DNA of 61,793 bases from an uncultured Acidimicrobiaceae bacterium (GCA_947258985.1 CAMYKI010000011.1:1-61793); one strand, 5' to 3'; positions 15,636 to 25,700 are shown, counted from the stretch's first letter. Numbers and translations are program-made. The notes: generated by a model not told the origin, from the letters alone.

Positions 15636-16145
15636 ATGCGACGTCTGGTACTACTCACAGCTTTCGTTGTCGTGATTGCAGCGGGTTGCTCCTCTAGCGA
15701 GCCGCTCGGCTTCGATCTCGCCCGACCAATGGCTCCCCCACCGGTGCCGATAACGATCTCCGGCGAGGCCGTCGAAGAGGAGGTGGTCTGCTCTGATGGC
15801 ACATTCGTTATTGGCAGCCACATGGAGGACATGGAAGGCAATCTCCTCGAAGGAGAGCAATGGGAGGCCACCTTCGAGTCTGCTGTTGCAGACGGCTCTG
15901 TTGCGGAGATGACACACCGCGCCGAAATCGAATGCAGCGACGGCTCAGGTACGATCACAGTCGTTGAACACTGGCGCTACGACTTTGCAGTCCTCGACAT
16001 CGAGTCATTTGGTCAGGGCCGAATCAACATGGGTACGTGGACGGTTCAAGGGACAGGCGACTACGAGTCCCTGACCGGTTCCGGCGACTTCCTGACCGAC
16101 TTCGATGAAGGAATGCTGCACGCAATCGGCGAAGTGGAAGCCTGA
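15636..16145 (+). CDS. Lipoprotein of unknown function
   Basis: The 169-aa product begins MRRLVLLTAFVVVIAAGCSSS, a signal peptide with a lipobox Cys at 18. The mature part is acidic and ends with a strand pattern GTWTVQGTGDYESLTGSGDF, which resembles small allene-oxide-cyclase-like or dirigent-like barrels in the way it reads, though I would not assign it. A GAGGAGGAAG ribosome-binding site precedes the ATG. A decayed copy lies 700 bp downstream. Confidence 0.75.
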   Translation: MRRLVLLTAFVVVIAAGCSSSEPLGFDLARPMAPPPVPITISGEAVEEEVVCSDGTFVIGSHMEDMEGNLLEGEQWEATFESAVADGSVAEMTHRAEIECSDGSGTITVVEHWRYDFAVLDIESFGQGRINMGTWTVQGTGDYESLTGSGDFLTDFDEGMLHAIGEVEA

Positions 16146-16163
16146 GAACACCCGAAGTTGCGG

Positions 16164-16186
16164 GGCCCCGGGGTCATCCCGGGGCC
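16164..16186 (+). terminator. Hairpin after the lipoprotein gene
   Basis: GGCCCCGGG pairs with CCCGGGGCC around a GTCAT loop, 18 nt after the stop codon. No clear T-run follows. Confidence 0.6.
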
Positions 16187-16451
16187 TTCGCGCGTTCCAG
16201 TTACAGCGCTGCTACCGCCCACACCGCAGCGGCAACGACGGCGGCAATTGCCAACCCCGCCACGCTCCATACAAGACACTCGGAGCGACGGCGCTGGGAC
16301 CTTCCGAATTGGCCTTGCCGGCGGTTCGAGTTCGACTTCCACTTCCACACAACCCGAGTGTGCGCTTCTGCGACTGCAAGATGGTTGCAGAACGGGCGCC
16401 ATCCGCCTGGATCTCATCCGTAGTGTGTGCTGTGCCGGGCCCGCTCAGCAG

Positions 16452-16853
16452 GCGTTCCTCCGGCGAGCCGCTGCCGATCGACATCGCCCGGCCGGATGCC
16501 CCCCGCCACCGCCCGTTGTGCTTTCCAGTGCGGCCGTCGACGAAGGGGTCGTTTGCGCCGACGCCACGGTCAACGACTATTTCCAGGAGTACCTGGATGA
16601 CCTGCGGAAAGCCCAGGCAGACGGCACGGTCACCGAGACGAACAACGACTTCGATGTCGAGTGCGACGACAGCTCAGGCACGATAGCGATCGCTGATCTC
16701 ATACGTTTCGGCCTTGCCGAGATCGAGAACCCCTGGGATGTGCCCTTCGGGGGAACGTGGACGCTCGAGGGGTCCGGTGACTAGGAATCTCTGACCGGCG
16801 CCGGCCAATGCTCTGCGGACAATGAAGGGACGATCCACGACGTTGGCGTTTAG
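16452..16853 (+). pseudogene. Decayed duplicate of the upstream lipoprotein gene
   Basis: The translation matches the mature part of the 15636 lipoprotein: SSGEPLPIDIARPDAP, then VDEGVVCADATV, VECDDSSGTIAI and GGTWTLEGSGD. Three lesions are visible. The start and signal peptide are deleted, so promoter-region DNA runs straight into the mature part. A frameshift lies near 16500. The Tyr codon of GDYESLTG is a TAG at 16782; reading through it restores ESLTGAG up to the TAG at 16851. The flank at 16366-16451 also copies the palindrome region upstream of the intact gene. Confidence 0.8.
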
Positions 16854-16948
16854 CCCGGTTCTTCCGCGCCAAACGCTTGGCTCTATCCGTTCTTGCGGAT
16901 TCTGCTTCGGCATTTCGAAGTGGTCTACGCCGGAACGGGACCGTTATC

Positions 16949-18133
16949 GTGCTTGCTGTGAGATCCCTCACTCCGGAGCAGGCGCTGGGCTGCGCAACTG
17001 ACAGCCACTCCCTCACCACGCCCGGGCCCTCGATTGTTAGTGTCGCCGACCGAATCGTGGGGTTACACAACACCAGCCAGGTGAGCCCGTATCTCTCGAT
17101 GAGAGCACGGCTGGAGCAGTTCGACCGATCCGACCTCGAATCAGCGATGTGGGAACGCTGGGAGGTTGCCCGCTTCCGTGCAATGCGGCTAACCATGTTC
17201 ATCTTCCCCGTCGATGTCCTGGAGACTGCCGCGGCGGCGACGCGGCACATTGTGGAGCCGCTTGCCGCCCGCTGGCTGCGCGATTCCGGCCTCACCCAGC
17301 GTGAGTTCCGGCGGCTCGAGAGCGCCGTCGTCGACTCACTTCAGGGCGGACCGTTGACATCTCGCCAGCTACGTCAAGCGTTAGAGGTGCCGCAAGAGGT
17401 GGAGCTACCCGGTGTCGTCAGCCGATTGTGCGAGCAAGGGACGGTCGTCGGGGGAGCGCCGCCGGGGAGCTGGCGATCGAACGTGCGCCGCTTCCATCTT
17501 TGGGAGCACGTTCTACCCGATGTCGACATCCACCGTTGGGACGAGACTGCCGCCGTCGCAGAATTGGTGCGCCGCTACGTTGCCGGGTACGGCCCGGTCA
17601 CTCTGAGCGACATCTCGTGGTGGACGGGCTTCACAAGAGCAAGATGTAGGGCCGCGCTCGGCGCCATAGCGAAAGACATCGTGGAGGTCGCGGTCGATGG
17701 CTGGCCCGGGCCGCTCTTCCTCCATTGCGATGCCGTCCTGTCCGTGATTGCGGATGGCCGCATCAACGTGCTGCCGCTACTCGACCCCTACGTTCAGGGA
17801 TACCGGGATCGGGACCGACTACTCGACGACGACCTCCATCATTTTGTGTGGGACGGCGGCGGCAACTCGAGCGCAACTCTGGTGCACCGGGGCCGGATCA
17901 TCGGTGTTTGGCAGACGGTTCGTAAGCCGGCAGCCGTCAGATACCACCTCTTCCAGCCCATTGATCGAGCTCTACTCCGACGAGTCGAGGAGGAACTCGA
18001 CGATGCGGGGCATCTGTACTTCGACGAGCACGTCGATGTTGTGCCGGTTGCGACGATGGAGCCGTTGACCGGACCGACGGGCGCTCGCAGCGCCATGCAT
18101 TCGCTCGACGACGTGCTGCATCGGGCTAAGTAG
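16949..18133 (+). CDS. Winged-helix DNA-binding domain protein (YcaQ/AlkZ-like)
   Basis: The ~394-aa product follows the HTH_42 family that includes the DNA glycosylases YcaQ and AlkZ: an N-terminal LTPEQALGCATDSHSL, then a QVSPYLSMRARLEQF segment like the family's Q-S-P-Y-L-A-L motif, tandem winged-helix modules, and LLPLLDPYVQGYRDRDRLL near the C-terminus. Members unhook or excise alkylated bases; whether this one has catalytic activity is not shown. GTG 16949 is preferred to TTG 16877 because similarity begins after it; GTG 16958 is also possible. Confidence 0.75.
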   Translation: MLAVRSLTPEQALGCATDSHSLTTPGPSIVSVADRIVGLHNTSQVSPYLSMRARLEQFDRSDLESAMWERWEVARFRAMRLTMFIFPVDVLETAAAATRHIVEPLAARWLRDSGLTQREFRRLESAVVDSLQGGPLTSRQLRQALEVPQEVELPGVVSRLCEQGTVVGGAPPGSWRSNVRRFHLWEHVLPDVDIHRWDETAAVAELVRRYVAGYGPVTLSDISWWTGFTRARCRAALGAIAKDIVEVAVDGWPGPLFLHCDAVLSVIADGRINVLPLLDPYVQGYRDRDRLLDDDLHHFVWDGGGNSSATLVHRGRIIGVWQTVRKPAAVRYHLFQPIDRALLRRVEEELDDAGHLYFDEHVDVVPVATMEPLTGPTGARSAMHSLDDVLHRAK

Positions 18134-18190
18134 CGGATTACGTGATAGAGCCCGATGACCCGTCCCAGGTCGACTCAACGGCCAGCCCGC

Positions 18191-18859
18191 TCACCACTCG
18201 ATGTCTTCAGCCAGCCCGCGGCAGTAGCGCTGCACGTACTCGAGGTCCTCGATGCGCAACTTGGGGGCGTCTTCGCCGACAGTTGCGGCGTATTCGTCCA
18301 CCATCCGTTCGAGATCTCTATCCAAAAAGTCCTCCGGGCCGGTGATTCCCGCCTCGAGCAGAAACTGTGCGAACGCCGGCCCGATCCCGTTGACGCGGAC
18401 CAGATTTGCGAGGCGGAGAGCATGATCCAGCCGGTCTAGCTCGACCGCAGACTCTTCAGCCAACAAAGAACGTTGCTGATTCCGGACGCCTTGTTCGTAG
18501 AGGTCCTTGGTGGACCTGACGCCTAACGAGTCCAGAGAGGCGAGTTCCTCGTCGTCCAGGTACTCCAGCTTTGCCAAAGGCACGGGCTTTGAAACGTAGG
18601 AGTTCACCTCGCGGTTCAGCACGGTCAGATATTCCACATCGACGTGGAGCTCTCCAGCCAGGTCCGGATAGTTGGCCTTCTTGGCCAACAGCTTCCTCAG
18701 TTGGGCGAGATCCCCGACACCTTTGTCCTCGAGTCGAGGCGTCACGGCCACGATATGGTCGGCCAGCATGCGGCGACTAGGTAGCAACTCGACAGTCAGC
18801 AACGTGTCGGCGAACTCGCTGAGCGAGATGGTGCTCAGGTCGATCGAGTAGCCGGCCAC
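18191..18859 (-). CDS. DUF4332-like helix-hairpin-helix protein
   Basis: The 222-aa product has a helix-hairpin-helix style motif LVRVNGIGPAFAQFLLEAGI near residue 155 and an earlier related YLDDEELASLDSLGVRSTKDL. This pattern is that of DUF4332 proteins, which are predicted to bind DNA or other helices, with no established role. It ends with VQRYCRGLAEDIEW. Its start is 4 nt downstream of the leuS stop on the same strand, so it is the second gene of that operon. Confidence 0.6.
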   Translation of the reverse strand: MAGYSIDLSTISLSEFADTLLTVELLPSRRMLADHIVAVTPRLEDKGVGDLAQLRKLLAKKANYPDLAGELHVDVEYLTVLNREVNSYVSKPVPLAKLEYLDDEELASLDSLGVRSTKDLYEQGVRNQQRSLLAEESAVELDRLDHALRLANLVRVNGIGPAFAQFLLEAGITGPEDFLDRDLERMVDEYAATVGEDAPKLRIEDLEYVQRYCRGLAEDIEW

Positions 18860-18863
18860 TGGC

Positions 18864-21614
18864 TTAGCTCACGACGATGTTGACCAGCTTGGGAGGGCGG
18901 GCGATCACCTTGCGCACTTCGCCCTTCTCCAGCCAGGCCTGGATCTTCTCGGTCGCCAGTGCGGCCGCCTCCGCTTCCTCGGCCGAGATCGCCGCGGGTA
19001 CGTCGAGGCGATCGCGGACCTTGCCGTTGACCTGGATCACCATCGTGACCACGTCGTCAGCCGCTACTGATGCGTCGGCTACCGGCCACGCCTGCACGTG
19101 GACCGAGTCGGCGTGCCCGCGACCGATCCAAAGCTCCTCGGTGACGTGTGGAGCAATAGGTGCCAGCAGCTTGAGCAGGGCCTCCAGCGCTTCGGTCCAC
19201 ACCTCAGTGCTGACGTCGGCAGCCCGCAGCGCATCGAGCATCGAGTTGCGCAGCGTCATCATCGCAGCCACCGCCGTGTTCCACTTGAACTCGACCATGT
19301 CTTCATCGACCTTGGCGATGGTCTGATGCACCTTGCGTCGCAGCTTCAGCGACGCCTCGTCGCTGACATCTGCAGGCGAGTAGTCGGTCGTGCCGAGCTT
19401 CCAAACATCTTCGATGAAGCGCCTCGAGCCGGCGATACCGCGTTCATCCCACGGCCCACCCTTCTGCCATTCGAAAGCGAACATGAGATGGGTGCGGACC
19501 GTATCTGCGCCGAACTCGGCGACAAGCTCATCCGGGTTGACGACATTGCCCTTCGACTTGGACATGCGCTGGATGTCGAGGTGGTGCTTGAGTTGGGTGA
19601 CGTCGTTCTTCCCCGGTATGTCGGGGATCTCAACCGACGCCTCGGGAAGGACCTCGACTCCGACCAACCCGGTCGACGCCTGCACCTGCAGCAGATTCTC
19701 CGTCCGGCGTTTCAGCTCGCCAACCACGGCCCCGGCACCCGGATCCGCGCCCGGCGCGACTTCGACCGATGACGCCAGCAGACGGCCCTGGTCCCACTCG
19801 CCGTCTATGACGAGCATGTCCCCGATCCGTTCGGCGCCCAAGACCTGGCCCTGGTTGCGCAGCATCATGAAAGGCTCGTCGAACAAGCCCTGCGGGTCCT
19901 TGCCGTGGTCCTCCATGGTCTTGGCCGCATCAGCGAAGACGCCCATGTCGCGCATTGCCTTCACAAAGAACCGGGCATACAACAGATGCATAACAGCGTG
20001 TTCGGCGCCGCCCGTGTAGACGTCGACGGGCAGCCAGTAGGCGGCCTCCTCCGGATCGAAAGGCGCGTCCGCAAAATCTGGCGACAGATACCGGAACCAG
20101 TACCAGGACGAGCACATGAACGTGTCCATCGTGTCCGTCTCCCGACGTGCCGGTTGACCCTCGGAGTCGGTTGTCTCCAAGAACTCCTTGGTCTCGCCGA
20201 GCGGGCTCCGACCGGAGAATTCCACATCTTCGGGGAGCAGCACCGGCAAGTCAGCGTCGGGGACGGGCTCGATCTCACCGTCGTCGCGGTGCACCATCGG
20301 GATAGGGGACCCCCAGTACCGTTGGCGCGAAATCAACCAGTCACGAACCCGATAGTTGATGGCCTCTTTGCCGGCATCGTTCTGCTCCAGCCAGTCGATG
20401 GCCGCGGCAACCGATGGGTTGGCGCGGCCCTTGGCATCCGTCGTCTCGACGCCGTCGATAGGGCCGCTGTTGACCATCAGCCCCGGCCCAACGTAGGACT
20501 CGGTCATTTCCGGCTCGACCAGAGGTTCGGTGCCGGCAGGGTGGATCACCGGGACGATATCGAGCTCGAACTGGCGGGCGAACACAAAATCTCTCTCGTC
20601 ATGGGCGGGAACCGCCATGATCGCTCCGGTGCCATATGAGAGCAGCACGTAGTCGGCGATCCACACCGGAATCGGTTCCTGGTTGACCGGGTTGATGGCG
20701 TAGCCACCGGTGAAGACGCCGGTCTTCTCCCGGCTCTCTTCCATTCTCTCTAGCTCGCTCTGTGCCGCCGCTTGCCGGCGGTACTCGTCAACCGCGGCGC
20801 GGCGCTCGTCGGTCGTAAGCGCGTCGACCAGCGGGTGCTCTGGCGCAAGCACCATGAATGTTGCGCCCCACAAGGTGTCGGGGCGAGTTGTGAAGACGAC
20901 GATGTCGTCTCCGCCCTCGGTGACGAAGGTGACCTCGGCTCCTTCAGAGCGGCCGATCCAGTTGGTTTGCATCATTCGGATCGGATCCGGCCAGTCGATG
21001 GCATCGAAGTCGAGCAGCTCATCGGCATACTTGGTCAGCGCAAAGAACCACTGTTCCATCATGCGCTGTTCGACAGGCTGGCCGGTGCGCTCGTCTTTGC
21101 CGTCGATCACCTGCTCGTTCGCCAGCACGGTCTGCAGGGTCGGCGACCAGTTGACCATTGCCTCTCCCCGATAAGCAATGTTGTGCTGGTGCATCGCATT
21201 GAAGAACCACTCAGTCCACTTGTAGTACGACGGATCACAACTGACGGCTTCCCGTTCCCAGTCGAACATGGCACCCATCGAGCGAAGCTGTCTGCGCATC
21301 CTGGCAATGTTCTCGTGGGTCCACTTGGCGGGATGGACATTCCTCTGCACGGCCGCGTTCTCGGCGGGCAGCCCAAACGCGTCAAAACCAATAGGGAAGA
21401 GGACGTTGTACCCCTTCATGCGCATGTACCGAGCCCTGGCATCGGAAGGAGTCATCGCATACCAGTGACCCATGTGGAGGTCGCCCGAAGGATACGGGAG
21501 CATCGTCAGCGCGTAGTGCTTGGGTCGGGACCAATCAACCTCGCTGCGATAGAGGCCCTGGTCCTCCCAGGTTGTTTGCCAGCGGTGCTCGATCTCTTCG
21601 TGTCTGTAATCCAT
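18864..21614 (-). CDS. leuS: Leucyl-tRNA synthetase
   Basis: This class I synthetase charges tRNA-Leu. The HIGH-type motif is LPYPSGDLHMGHWYAM near residue 40 and the KMSKS motif is RMSKSKGNVVNPDEL near residue 665. The CP1 editing domain lies between (TTRPDTLWGATFMVL). At 916 aa it is within the family range and looks intact. It reads away from the small metalloprotease gene at 21717 and is followed closely by the DUF4332-like gene. Confidence 0.97.
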   Translation of the reverse strand: MDYRHEEIEHRWQTTWEDQGLYRSEVDWSRPKHYALTMLPYPSGDLHMGHWYAMTPSDARARYMRMKGYNVLFPIGFDAFGLPAENAAVQRNVHPAKWTHENIARMRRQLRSMGAMFDWEREAVSCDPSYYKWTEWFFNAMHQHNIAYRGEAMVNWSPTLQTVLANEQVIDGKDERTGQPVEQRMMEQWFFALTKYADELLDFDAIDWPDPIRMMQTNWIGRSEGAEVTFVTEGGDDIVVFTTRPDTLWGATFMVLAPEHPLVDALTTDERRAAVDEYRRQAAAQSELERMEESREKTGVFTGGYAINPVNQEPIPVWIADYVLLSYGTGAIMAVPAHDERDFVFARQFELDIVPVIHPAGTEPLVEPEMTESYVGPGLMVNSGPIDGVETTDAKGRANPSVAAAIDWLEQNDAGKEAINYRVRDWLISRQRYWGSPIPMVHRDDGEIEPVPDADLPVLLPEDVEFSGRSPLGETKEFLETTDSEGQPARRETDTMDTFMCSSWYWFRYLSPDFADAPFDPEEAAYWLPVDVYTGGAEHAVMHLLYARFFVKAMRDMGVFADAAKTMEDHGKDPQGLFDEPFMMLRNQGQVLGAERIGDMLVIDGEWDQGRLLASSVEVAPGADPGAGAVVGELKRRTENLLQVQASTGLVGVEVLPEASVEIPDIPGKNDVTQLKHHLDIQRMSKSKGNVVNPDELVAEFGADTVRTHLMFAFEWQKGGPWDERGIAGSRRFIEDVWKLGTTDYSPADVSDEASLKLRRKVHQTIAKVDEDMVEFKWNTAVAAMMTLRNSMLDALRAADVSTEVWTEALEALLKLLAPIAPHVTEELWIGRGHADSVHVQAWPVADASVAADDVVTMVIQVNGKVRDRLDVPAAISAEEAEAAALATEKIQAWLEKGEVRKVIARPPKLVNIVVS

Positions 21615-21716
21615 GGTCCGCCTCGGGCGATTGAGGCCGACATGGTAGGTCGCGATCGCTGCACCGGGGTCATGTTTGCCGGAACAACCCGGCGGTCCCG
21701 TTACGCTGCGGGCTTC

Positions 21717-22151
21717 ATGTATGAATCAGCACCAGCTGCGGACATCCTGCTCGGCCTGGGCATCGACCCGGAAAGGCTTGCAGAGGCTATGCCCCGTGTG
21801 GACCCTGCGGGCGTCAAGGTGAGGGTGGCTTCGCCGCTGTTCCGGCGCTTCTGGGCAAAGGGCATTGCCGCGGTGGCTCTTCCCAACGGGATCTTTGTCA
21901 GTCCCACCGTGATGGAGCGGTTTCGATCCGGCGCAGAGCCCGACAGGTCGGGAAACCTCATCGTCCACGAACTGATGCACATCGAGCAGTGGCGGCGGCT
22001 CGGACCCATGCGTCACCTCGTCCAGTACATCGGCGATTACCTCCGCAATAGGTGGGATGGTTTCGGTCACTGGGAGTCGTACCGGGCGATCCGGATTGAG
22101 CAGGAAGCACGCGACGTCGCATCGTCGATCATCGGGGGAGGGCCCCGATGA
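21717..22151 (+). CDS. Small HExxH metalloprotease-like protein
   Basis: The 144-aa product has a zinc-peptidase motif VHELMHIEQW (HExxH) near residue 85 and a downstream WESYRAIRIEQEA that could give the third ligand. There is no signal peptide. The frame extends far upstream but antisense to leuS; ATG 21717 is chosen because conserved-looking sequence starts there. Its stop overlaps the ATG of the CPBP gene, so the two are coupled. The substrate is unknown. Confidence 0.65.
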   Translation: MYESAPAADILLGLGIDPERLAEAMPRVDPAGVKVRVASPLFRRFWAKGIAAVALPNGIFVSPTVMERFRSGAEPDRSGNLIVHELMHIEQWRRLGPMRHLVQYIGDYLRNRWDGFGHWESYRAIRIEQEARDVASSIIGGGPR

Positions 22152-22873
22152 GGGCATCTGACCCGTATCTGCCGGGGTCGGTGTGGACCTTCTGGGATGC
22201 TTCCGGGCTATTCGTCGGCGGCCTTGTCGGCTCGCTGGTGGCCATCTCCCTGGCCATTGCGGCAAACGGCGGCGAGGAGTTGGAGCAAGTACCGCTGCTT
22301 CTGGTGTCCAGCCTCGGCCAGGCTGTGGTAACGCTCGGTCTACTTGCGTACATGTCGCGATCCCGGGGAACCGGGGCCTGGGATGTCGATTTCGGGTTCA
22401 GCTTCGAACTCGGTGACTTCAAGGGCCTTCTCTATGGAGTTGGGCTGCAGATCGGCGTCACGCTGCTGGTTCTCATCCCTCTGGCTGCTCTCCTCGGCCT
22501 CGACGACCCGCCCCAACAAGACGTTGCCGAGATCGCGGAAGAGGCGTCATCCCTCCCGGCACGCATCGCGATCCTCTTCGTGCTGGTTGTCGTCGCTCCG
22601 GTGGCGGAGGAACTGTTGTTTCGCGGCGTTCTGCTCGCCAGGCTGCGGCGAGGGCTGGGCCCGGCGGCTTCTGTAGCCATCAGTGCGGCCCTGTTCTCGT
22701 GCATTCACCTCATCGACCCGGACGCCGCCTTTGTCGTGCCCGGGTTGTTCGTCATCGGCCTCGTCCTTGGTTGGCAGGCTTTGCGTACCGGTCGCATCGG
22801 GTTGTCCATCATGACGCACGCCGGCGTTAACCTCCTTGCCGCGATCGCGCTTCTCCTCGATCTCGGCGTCTGA
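22148..22873 (+). CDS. CPBP-family intramembrane protease
   Basis: The 241-aa membrane protein has several hydrophobic segments and the CPBP (Abi/CAAX) motifs: VAPVAEELLFRGVLLARL near residue 150 (the EExxxR motif) and ALFSCIHL near 183, with a later THAGVN. These residues form the glutamate/histidine catalytic site of Rce1-like proteases. It overlaps the preceding small metalloprotease gene by 4 nt. Confidence 0.88.
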   Translation: MRASDPYLPGSVWTFWDASGLFVGGLVGSLVAISLAIAANGGEELEQVPLLLVSSLGQAVVTLGLLAYMSRSRGTGAWDVDFGFSFELGDFKGLLYGVGLQIGVTLLVLIPLAALLGLDDPPQQDVAEIAEEASSLPARIAILFVLVVVAPVAEELLFRGVLLARLRRGLGPAASVAISAALFSCIHLIDPDAAFVVPGLFVIGLVLGWQALRTGRIGLSIMTHAGVNLLAAIALLLDLGV

Positions 22874-22952
22874 CGTACCCCTTCCCTGGGTCGTGCCGGG
22901 CTGGTAGATCTGAGATCGGCACTGATTCCGCAACACGACCGACGGAACCGAC

Positions 22953-23498
22953 ATGCCATCTCGATACTGGGCCGGCGCGGCCGGACTCGTTGCCGTGGTC
23001 TTGCTCGCCGCCATGTGGTTCGGGCGATCCGCTCCGGTGGCTGCGCCTCTCTTCGTTGATACCGCAAATGGTGCTTCCAGCGGGACGATTACGGTCCACG
23101 TGGCCGGCGAGGTCGTCTCGCCGGGCCTCGCTGTGGTGCCCGCCGACGGGAGAGTCGCCGATGCCGTGGCCTCCGCCGACGGTGCGACCAGGGATGCGGA
23201 TCTATCGGGTCTCAATCTGGCGGCGCCGCTCAGCGACGGGGAGCAAATCGTCGTACCCGGTCGTGCCGCCGATGGTGCGCCGGGTGGCGCCGTGGCTGCG
23301 GATGGGCGCGTACGTGTCAACCAGGCTTCGGCGGGCGAGCTCGAGACCCTGCCGGGTGTCGGTCCGGTGCTCGCCGGGCGCATCGAGTCATACCGCGTCG
23401 ACAACGGGCCGTTCGCCACCGTCGAAGACATGCTCAGTGTGCCCGGCATCGGCGAGGGCAAACTCGCCGGTCTTCGCGACTTCGTCGTCATCCCCTGA
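22953..23498 (+). CDS. comEA: ComEA-like DNA receptor
   Basis: The 181-aa product has a membrane anchor near residues 7-23, a SLBB-like beta domain (GTITVHVAGEVVSPGLAVVP) and a C-terminal helix-hairpin-helix pair, VNQASAGELETLPGVGPVLA and MLSVPGIGEGKLAGLRDF. ComEA binds incoming DNA at the outer face and passes it to ComEC, encoded 5 nt downstream. Confidence 0.93.
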   Translation: MPSRYWAGAAGLVAVVLLAAMWFGRSAPVAAPLFVDTANGASSGTITVHVAGEVVSPGLAVVPADGRVADAVASADGATRDADLSGLNLAAPLSDGEQIVVPGRAADGAPGGAVAADGRVRVNQASAGELETLPGVGPVLAGRIESYRVDNGPFATVEDMLSVPGIGEGKLAGLRDFVVIP

Positions 23499-23503
23499 AG
23501 GCT

Positions 23504-25684
23504 GTGCACCTTCCAATCGGTCCGGGTCGGCTGGCGATGGCGGTAGCAGCCGCGATGTGGACCGGGTCACTTGCCGGGACGATCATGTCGCCCGGCATGT
23601 CGGCAGGGTTGGTGTGCACTGCGATCTTGATAGCAGCGGGGAGGCGCTCCCGGCTGTCGATGCTCCTGGTTGTCGTTTCGATCGGCGCCGTGTCGGGGGT
23701 AGTTGCCACCGGTCGCGAAAGCGCGGTGCTGACAGGTCCAATCCCTGAGGGGCGAGGAACCCTCTCCGGGACGGCGGCGACGGACTCCTTGCCCTTCGGA
23801 GACCGTTATCAGTTCGTGATCCGACCGACCGGGTGGCAGCCCGGCAGCCTGGCAGCGGCTTCCTGGCAGGGACCACCGATTCGGATCATCACCGAGGCGG
23901 ACTACGTTGTTGCGGGCGATCGAGTGATCTGTGTGGGTCCGCTCCGAACCGATCCCGGCTATGTCAGGGGTAATCCCGTGGCCGGCCGCCTCACGGCGCA
24001 CACCATCGAAATCCCGTCGTCTGCAGAGGCTCCGGTGATGGTCGCGGGCAACCTGCTGCGCGCCCGAGTCCAATCGAGGATGAGTGCGATCGGCGACTCG
24101 CCGTCCGCGGCCCTTCTCAGCGGATTTCTGATCGGGGACATCGCAAACCTCCCGACCGACGACGAAGAAGCGTTGCGCAGGTCAGGATTGACTCACTTCG
24201 TTGCGGTGTCCGGCAGCAATGTTGCCTTGGTGCTGGGGGCGTGGTGGTTGGTCGTTGGGCCGCTCGGTGCCGGCACCCGTCTGCGGGCTCTGACTGGTCT
24301 GGTCGTTCTGGCCGTCTTCGTCGTGGCCACCCGGTGGGAGTCTTCGGTGATACGAGCTGCGACGATGGCGGGACTCGTGCTCGGTGGAAAGGCGCTCGGA
24401 GTGCCGATGGACGCGTGGACCTCGCTCGGCGTTGCAGTAACGGTCCTGCTGGCAGTGTCGGGAGATCTCGCGATCGATATCGGGTTTCAGCTGTCGGTGG
24501 CGGCGACGGCGGGTGTACTCGTCGGCATGCGATGGTGGCGGGGGCGATCACCACGGATCTTCTGGACCGCTCTATCTGCCACAGCTGGAGCCCAGATCGC
24601 AGTGGTTCCCCTCCTGATCCTTCACTTCGGATCGGTCCCCCTTCTCTCGCCCCTTGCGAACCTGCTCGTTGCCCCGCTGGTGACTGTGGCAACCGCCCTC
24701 GCGGGTGTCGGCGTGGTTGTGAGCTGGAATCAGCCGCTCCTCCTGGCAGAGCAGGTGGCCGACTGGATCCTGCGCCTAGCTCGCGTCGCCGGGGAATGGC
24801 CCCAACTCGACGCCGGGGGCGTTGTCGCAATTGGGGGATTAGCGGTTGTGGCCTACAAGACCAAGATGACACCGTTTCTGGTAGCGGGAGGTCTGCTCGT
24901 TGCGACCGTGTCGGCAGTGCCGCCCGGTCCACCGGACGTTGCCACAGTCACGTTTCTCGACGTCGGGCAAGGCGACGCCGTGCTTCTCAGGGATCCAAGC
25001 GGGGCGACTGCACTGGTCGATGGCGGAGCTGATCCGGGGATACTCCGGACCGCATTGCGCCGCCACGGAGTCCAAAGAATCGATCTGCTTGTTGCCTCCC
25101 ACGGGGATGCCGATCACGTCGGCGGTTTTCAGAATATCGAGCAGTCGATGAACATCGGCACGTTGTGGATACCGGCAGATCAGGAGATCTCAGAGCTACT
25201 TCGGCAACTGATCGACAGCCTTGGCGCAAGCGGTACCTCGATAGATGAGATCTCCGCAGGGGGGCGGGCTCGGCTGGGCCAGTTCACCCTTGAAGTTGTC
25301 GGACCGCAACGACGTTACGCCGCTGAGAATGATGGGTCGATCGTCCTGCTGGTCGAAGCTGATGGTGTCTCAGTGTTGCTGCCGGGCGACATAGGTGCGA
25401 TTGCGCAGCTGGAGCTTCCCTCGCTCCGGCCGGATGTGCTTCTGGTACCCCACCACGGGGCAGGGACAACGAATCTGGATTGGCTCGCCGACACGGTCGG
25501 CAATCTCGCGGTCATCTCAGTCGGTCCGAACACCTACGGCCATCCCACTGCCGAGGTGATCGCAACTCTCGAAGCGGCCGGCGCCGAGATCCGAGCTACC
25601 GCCGATATCGGTGACGTCGTTGTGCCGCTCGTGCGCAGCCAAGATGCGGCAGGCGAGCTCAACAGCACTCTTGTCGGTCCGTGA
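23504..25684 (+). CDS. comEC: ComEC/Rec2 DNA channel
   Basis: The 726-aa polytopic protein has the competence domain signature LTHFVAVSGSNVALVLGAWW near residue 230 and a C-terminal metallo-beta-lactamase-fold domain beginning VTFLDVGQGDAVLL (about residue 480) with the metal-site motif SHGDADHVGG near 530. ComEC transports single-stranded DNA inward. With comEA this indicates potential DNA uptake; pilus genes are not in the window. Confidence 0.93.
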   Translation: MHLPIGPGRLAMAVAAAMWTGSLAGTIMSPGMSAGLVCTAILIAAGRRSRLSMLLVVVSIGAVSGVVATGRESAVLTGPIPEGRGTLSGTAATDSLPFGDRYQFVIRPTGWQPGSLAAASWQGPPIRIITEADYVVAGDRVICVGPLRTDPGYVRGNPVAGRLTAHTIEIPSSAEAPVMVAGNLLRARVQSRMSAIGDSPSAALLSGFLIGDIANLPTDDEEALRRSGLTHFVAVSGSNVALVLGAWWLVVGPLGAGTRLRALTGLVVLAVFVVATRWESSVIRAATMAGLVLGGKALGVPMDAWTSLGVAVTVLLAVSGDLAIDIGFQLSVAATAGVLVGMRWWRGRSPRIFWTALSATAGAQIAVVPLLILHFGSVPLLSPLANLLVAPLVTVATALAGVGVVVSWNQPLLLAEQVADWILRLARVAGEWPQLDAGGVVAIGGLAVVAYKTKMTPFLVAGGLLVATVSAVPPGPPDVATVTFLDVGQGDAVLLRDPSGATALVDGGADPGILRTALRRHGVQRIDLLVASHGDADHVGGFQNIEQSMNIGTLWIPADQEISELLRQLIDSLGASGTSIDEISAGGRARLGQFTLEVVGPQRRYAAENDGSIVLLVEADGVSVLLPGDIGAIAQLELPSLRPDVLLVPHHGAGTTNLDWLADTVGNLAVISVGPNTYGHPTAEVIATLEAAGAEIRATADIGDVVVPLVRSQDAAGELNSTLVGP

Positions 25685-25700
25685 GGCTACGCTCGATCCG

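Noticed and set aside
20772..21716. Plus-strand N-terminal extension of the small metalloprotease gene
   Set aside because: It is antisense to leuS; family-like sequence starts only at the ATG at 21717.
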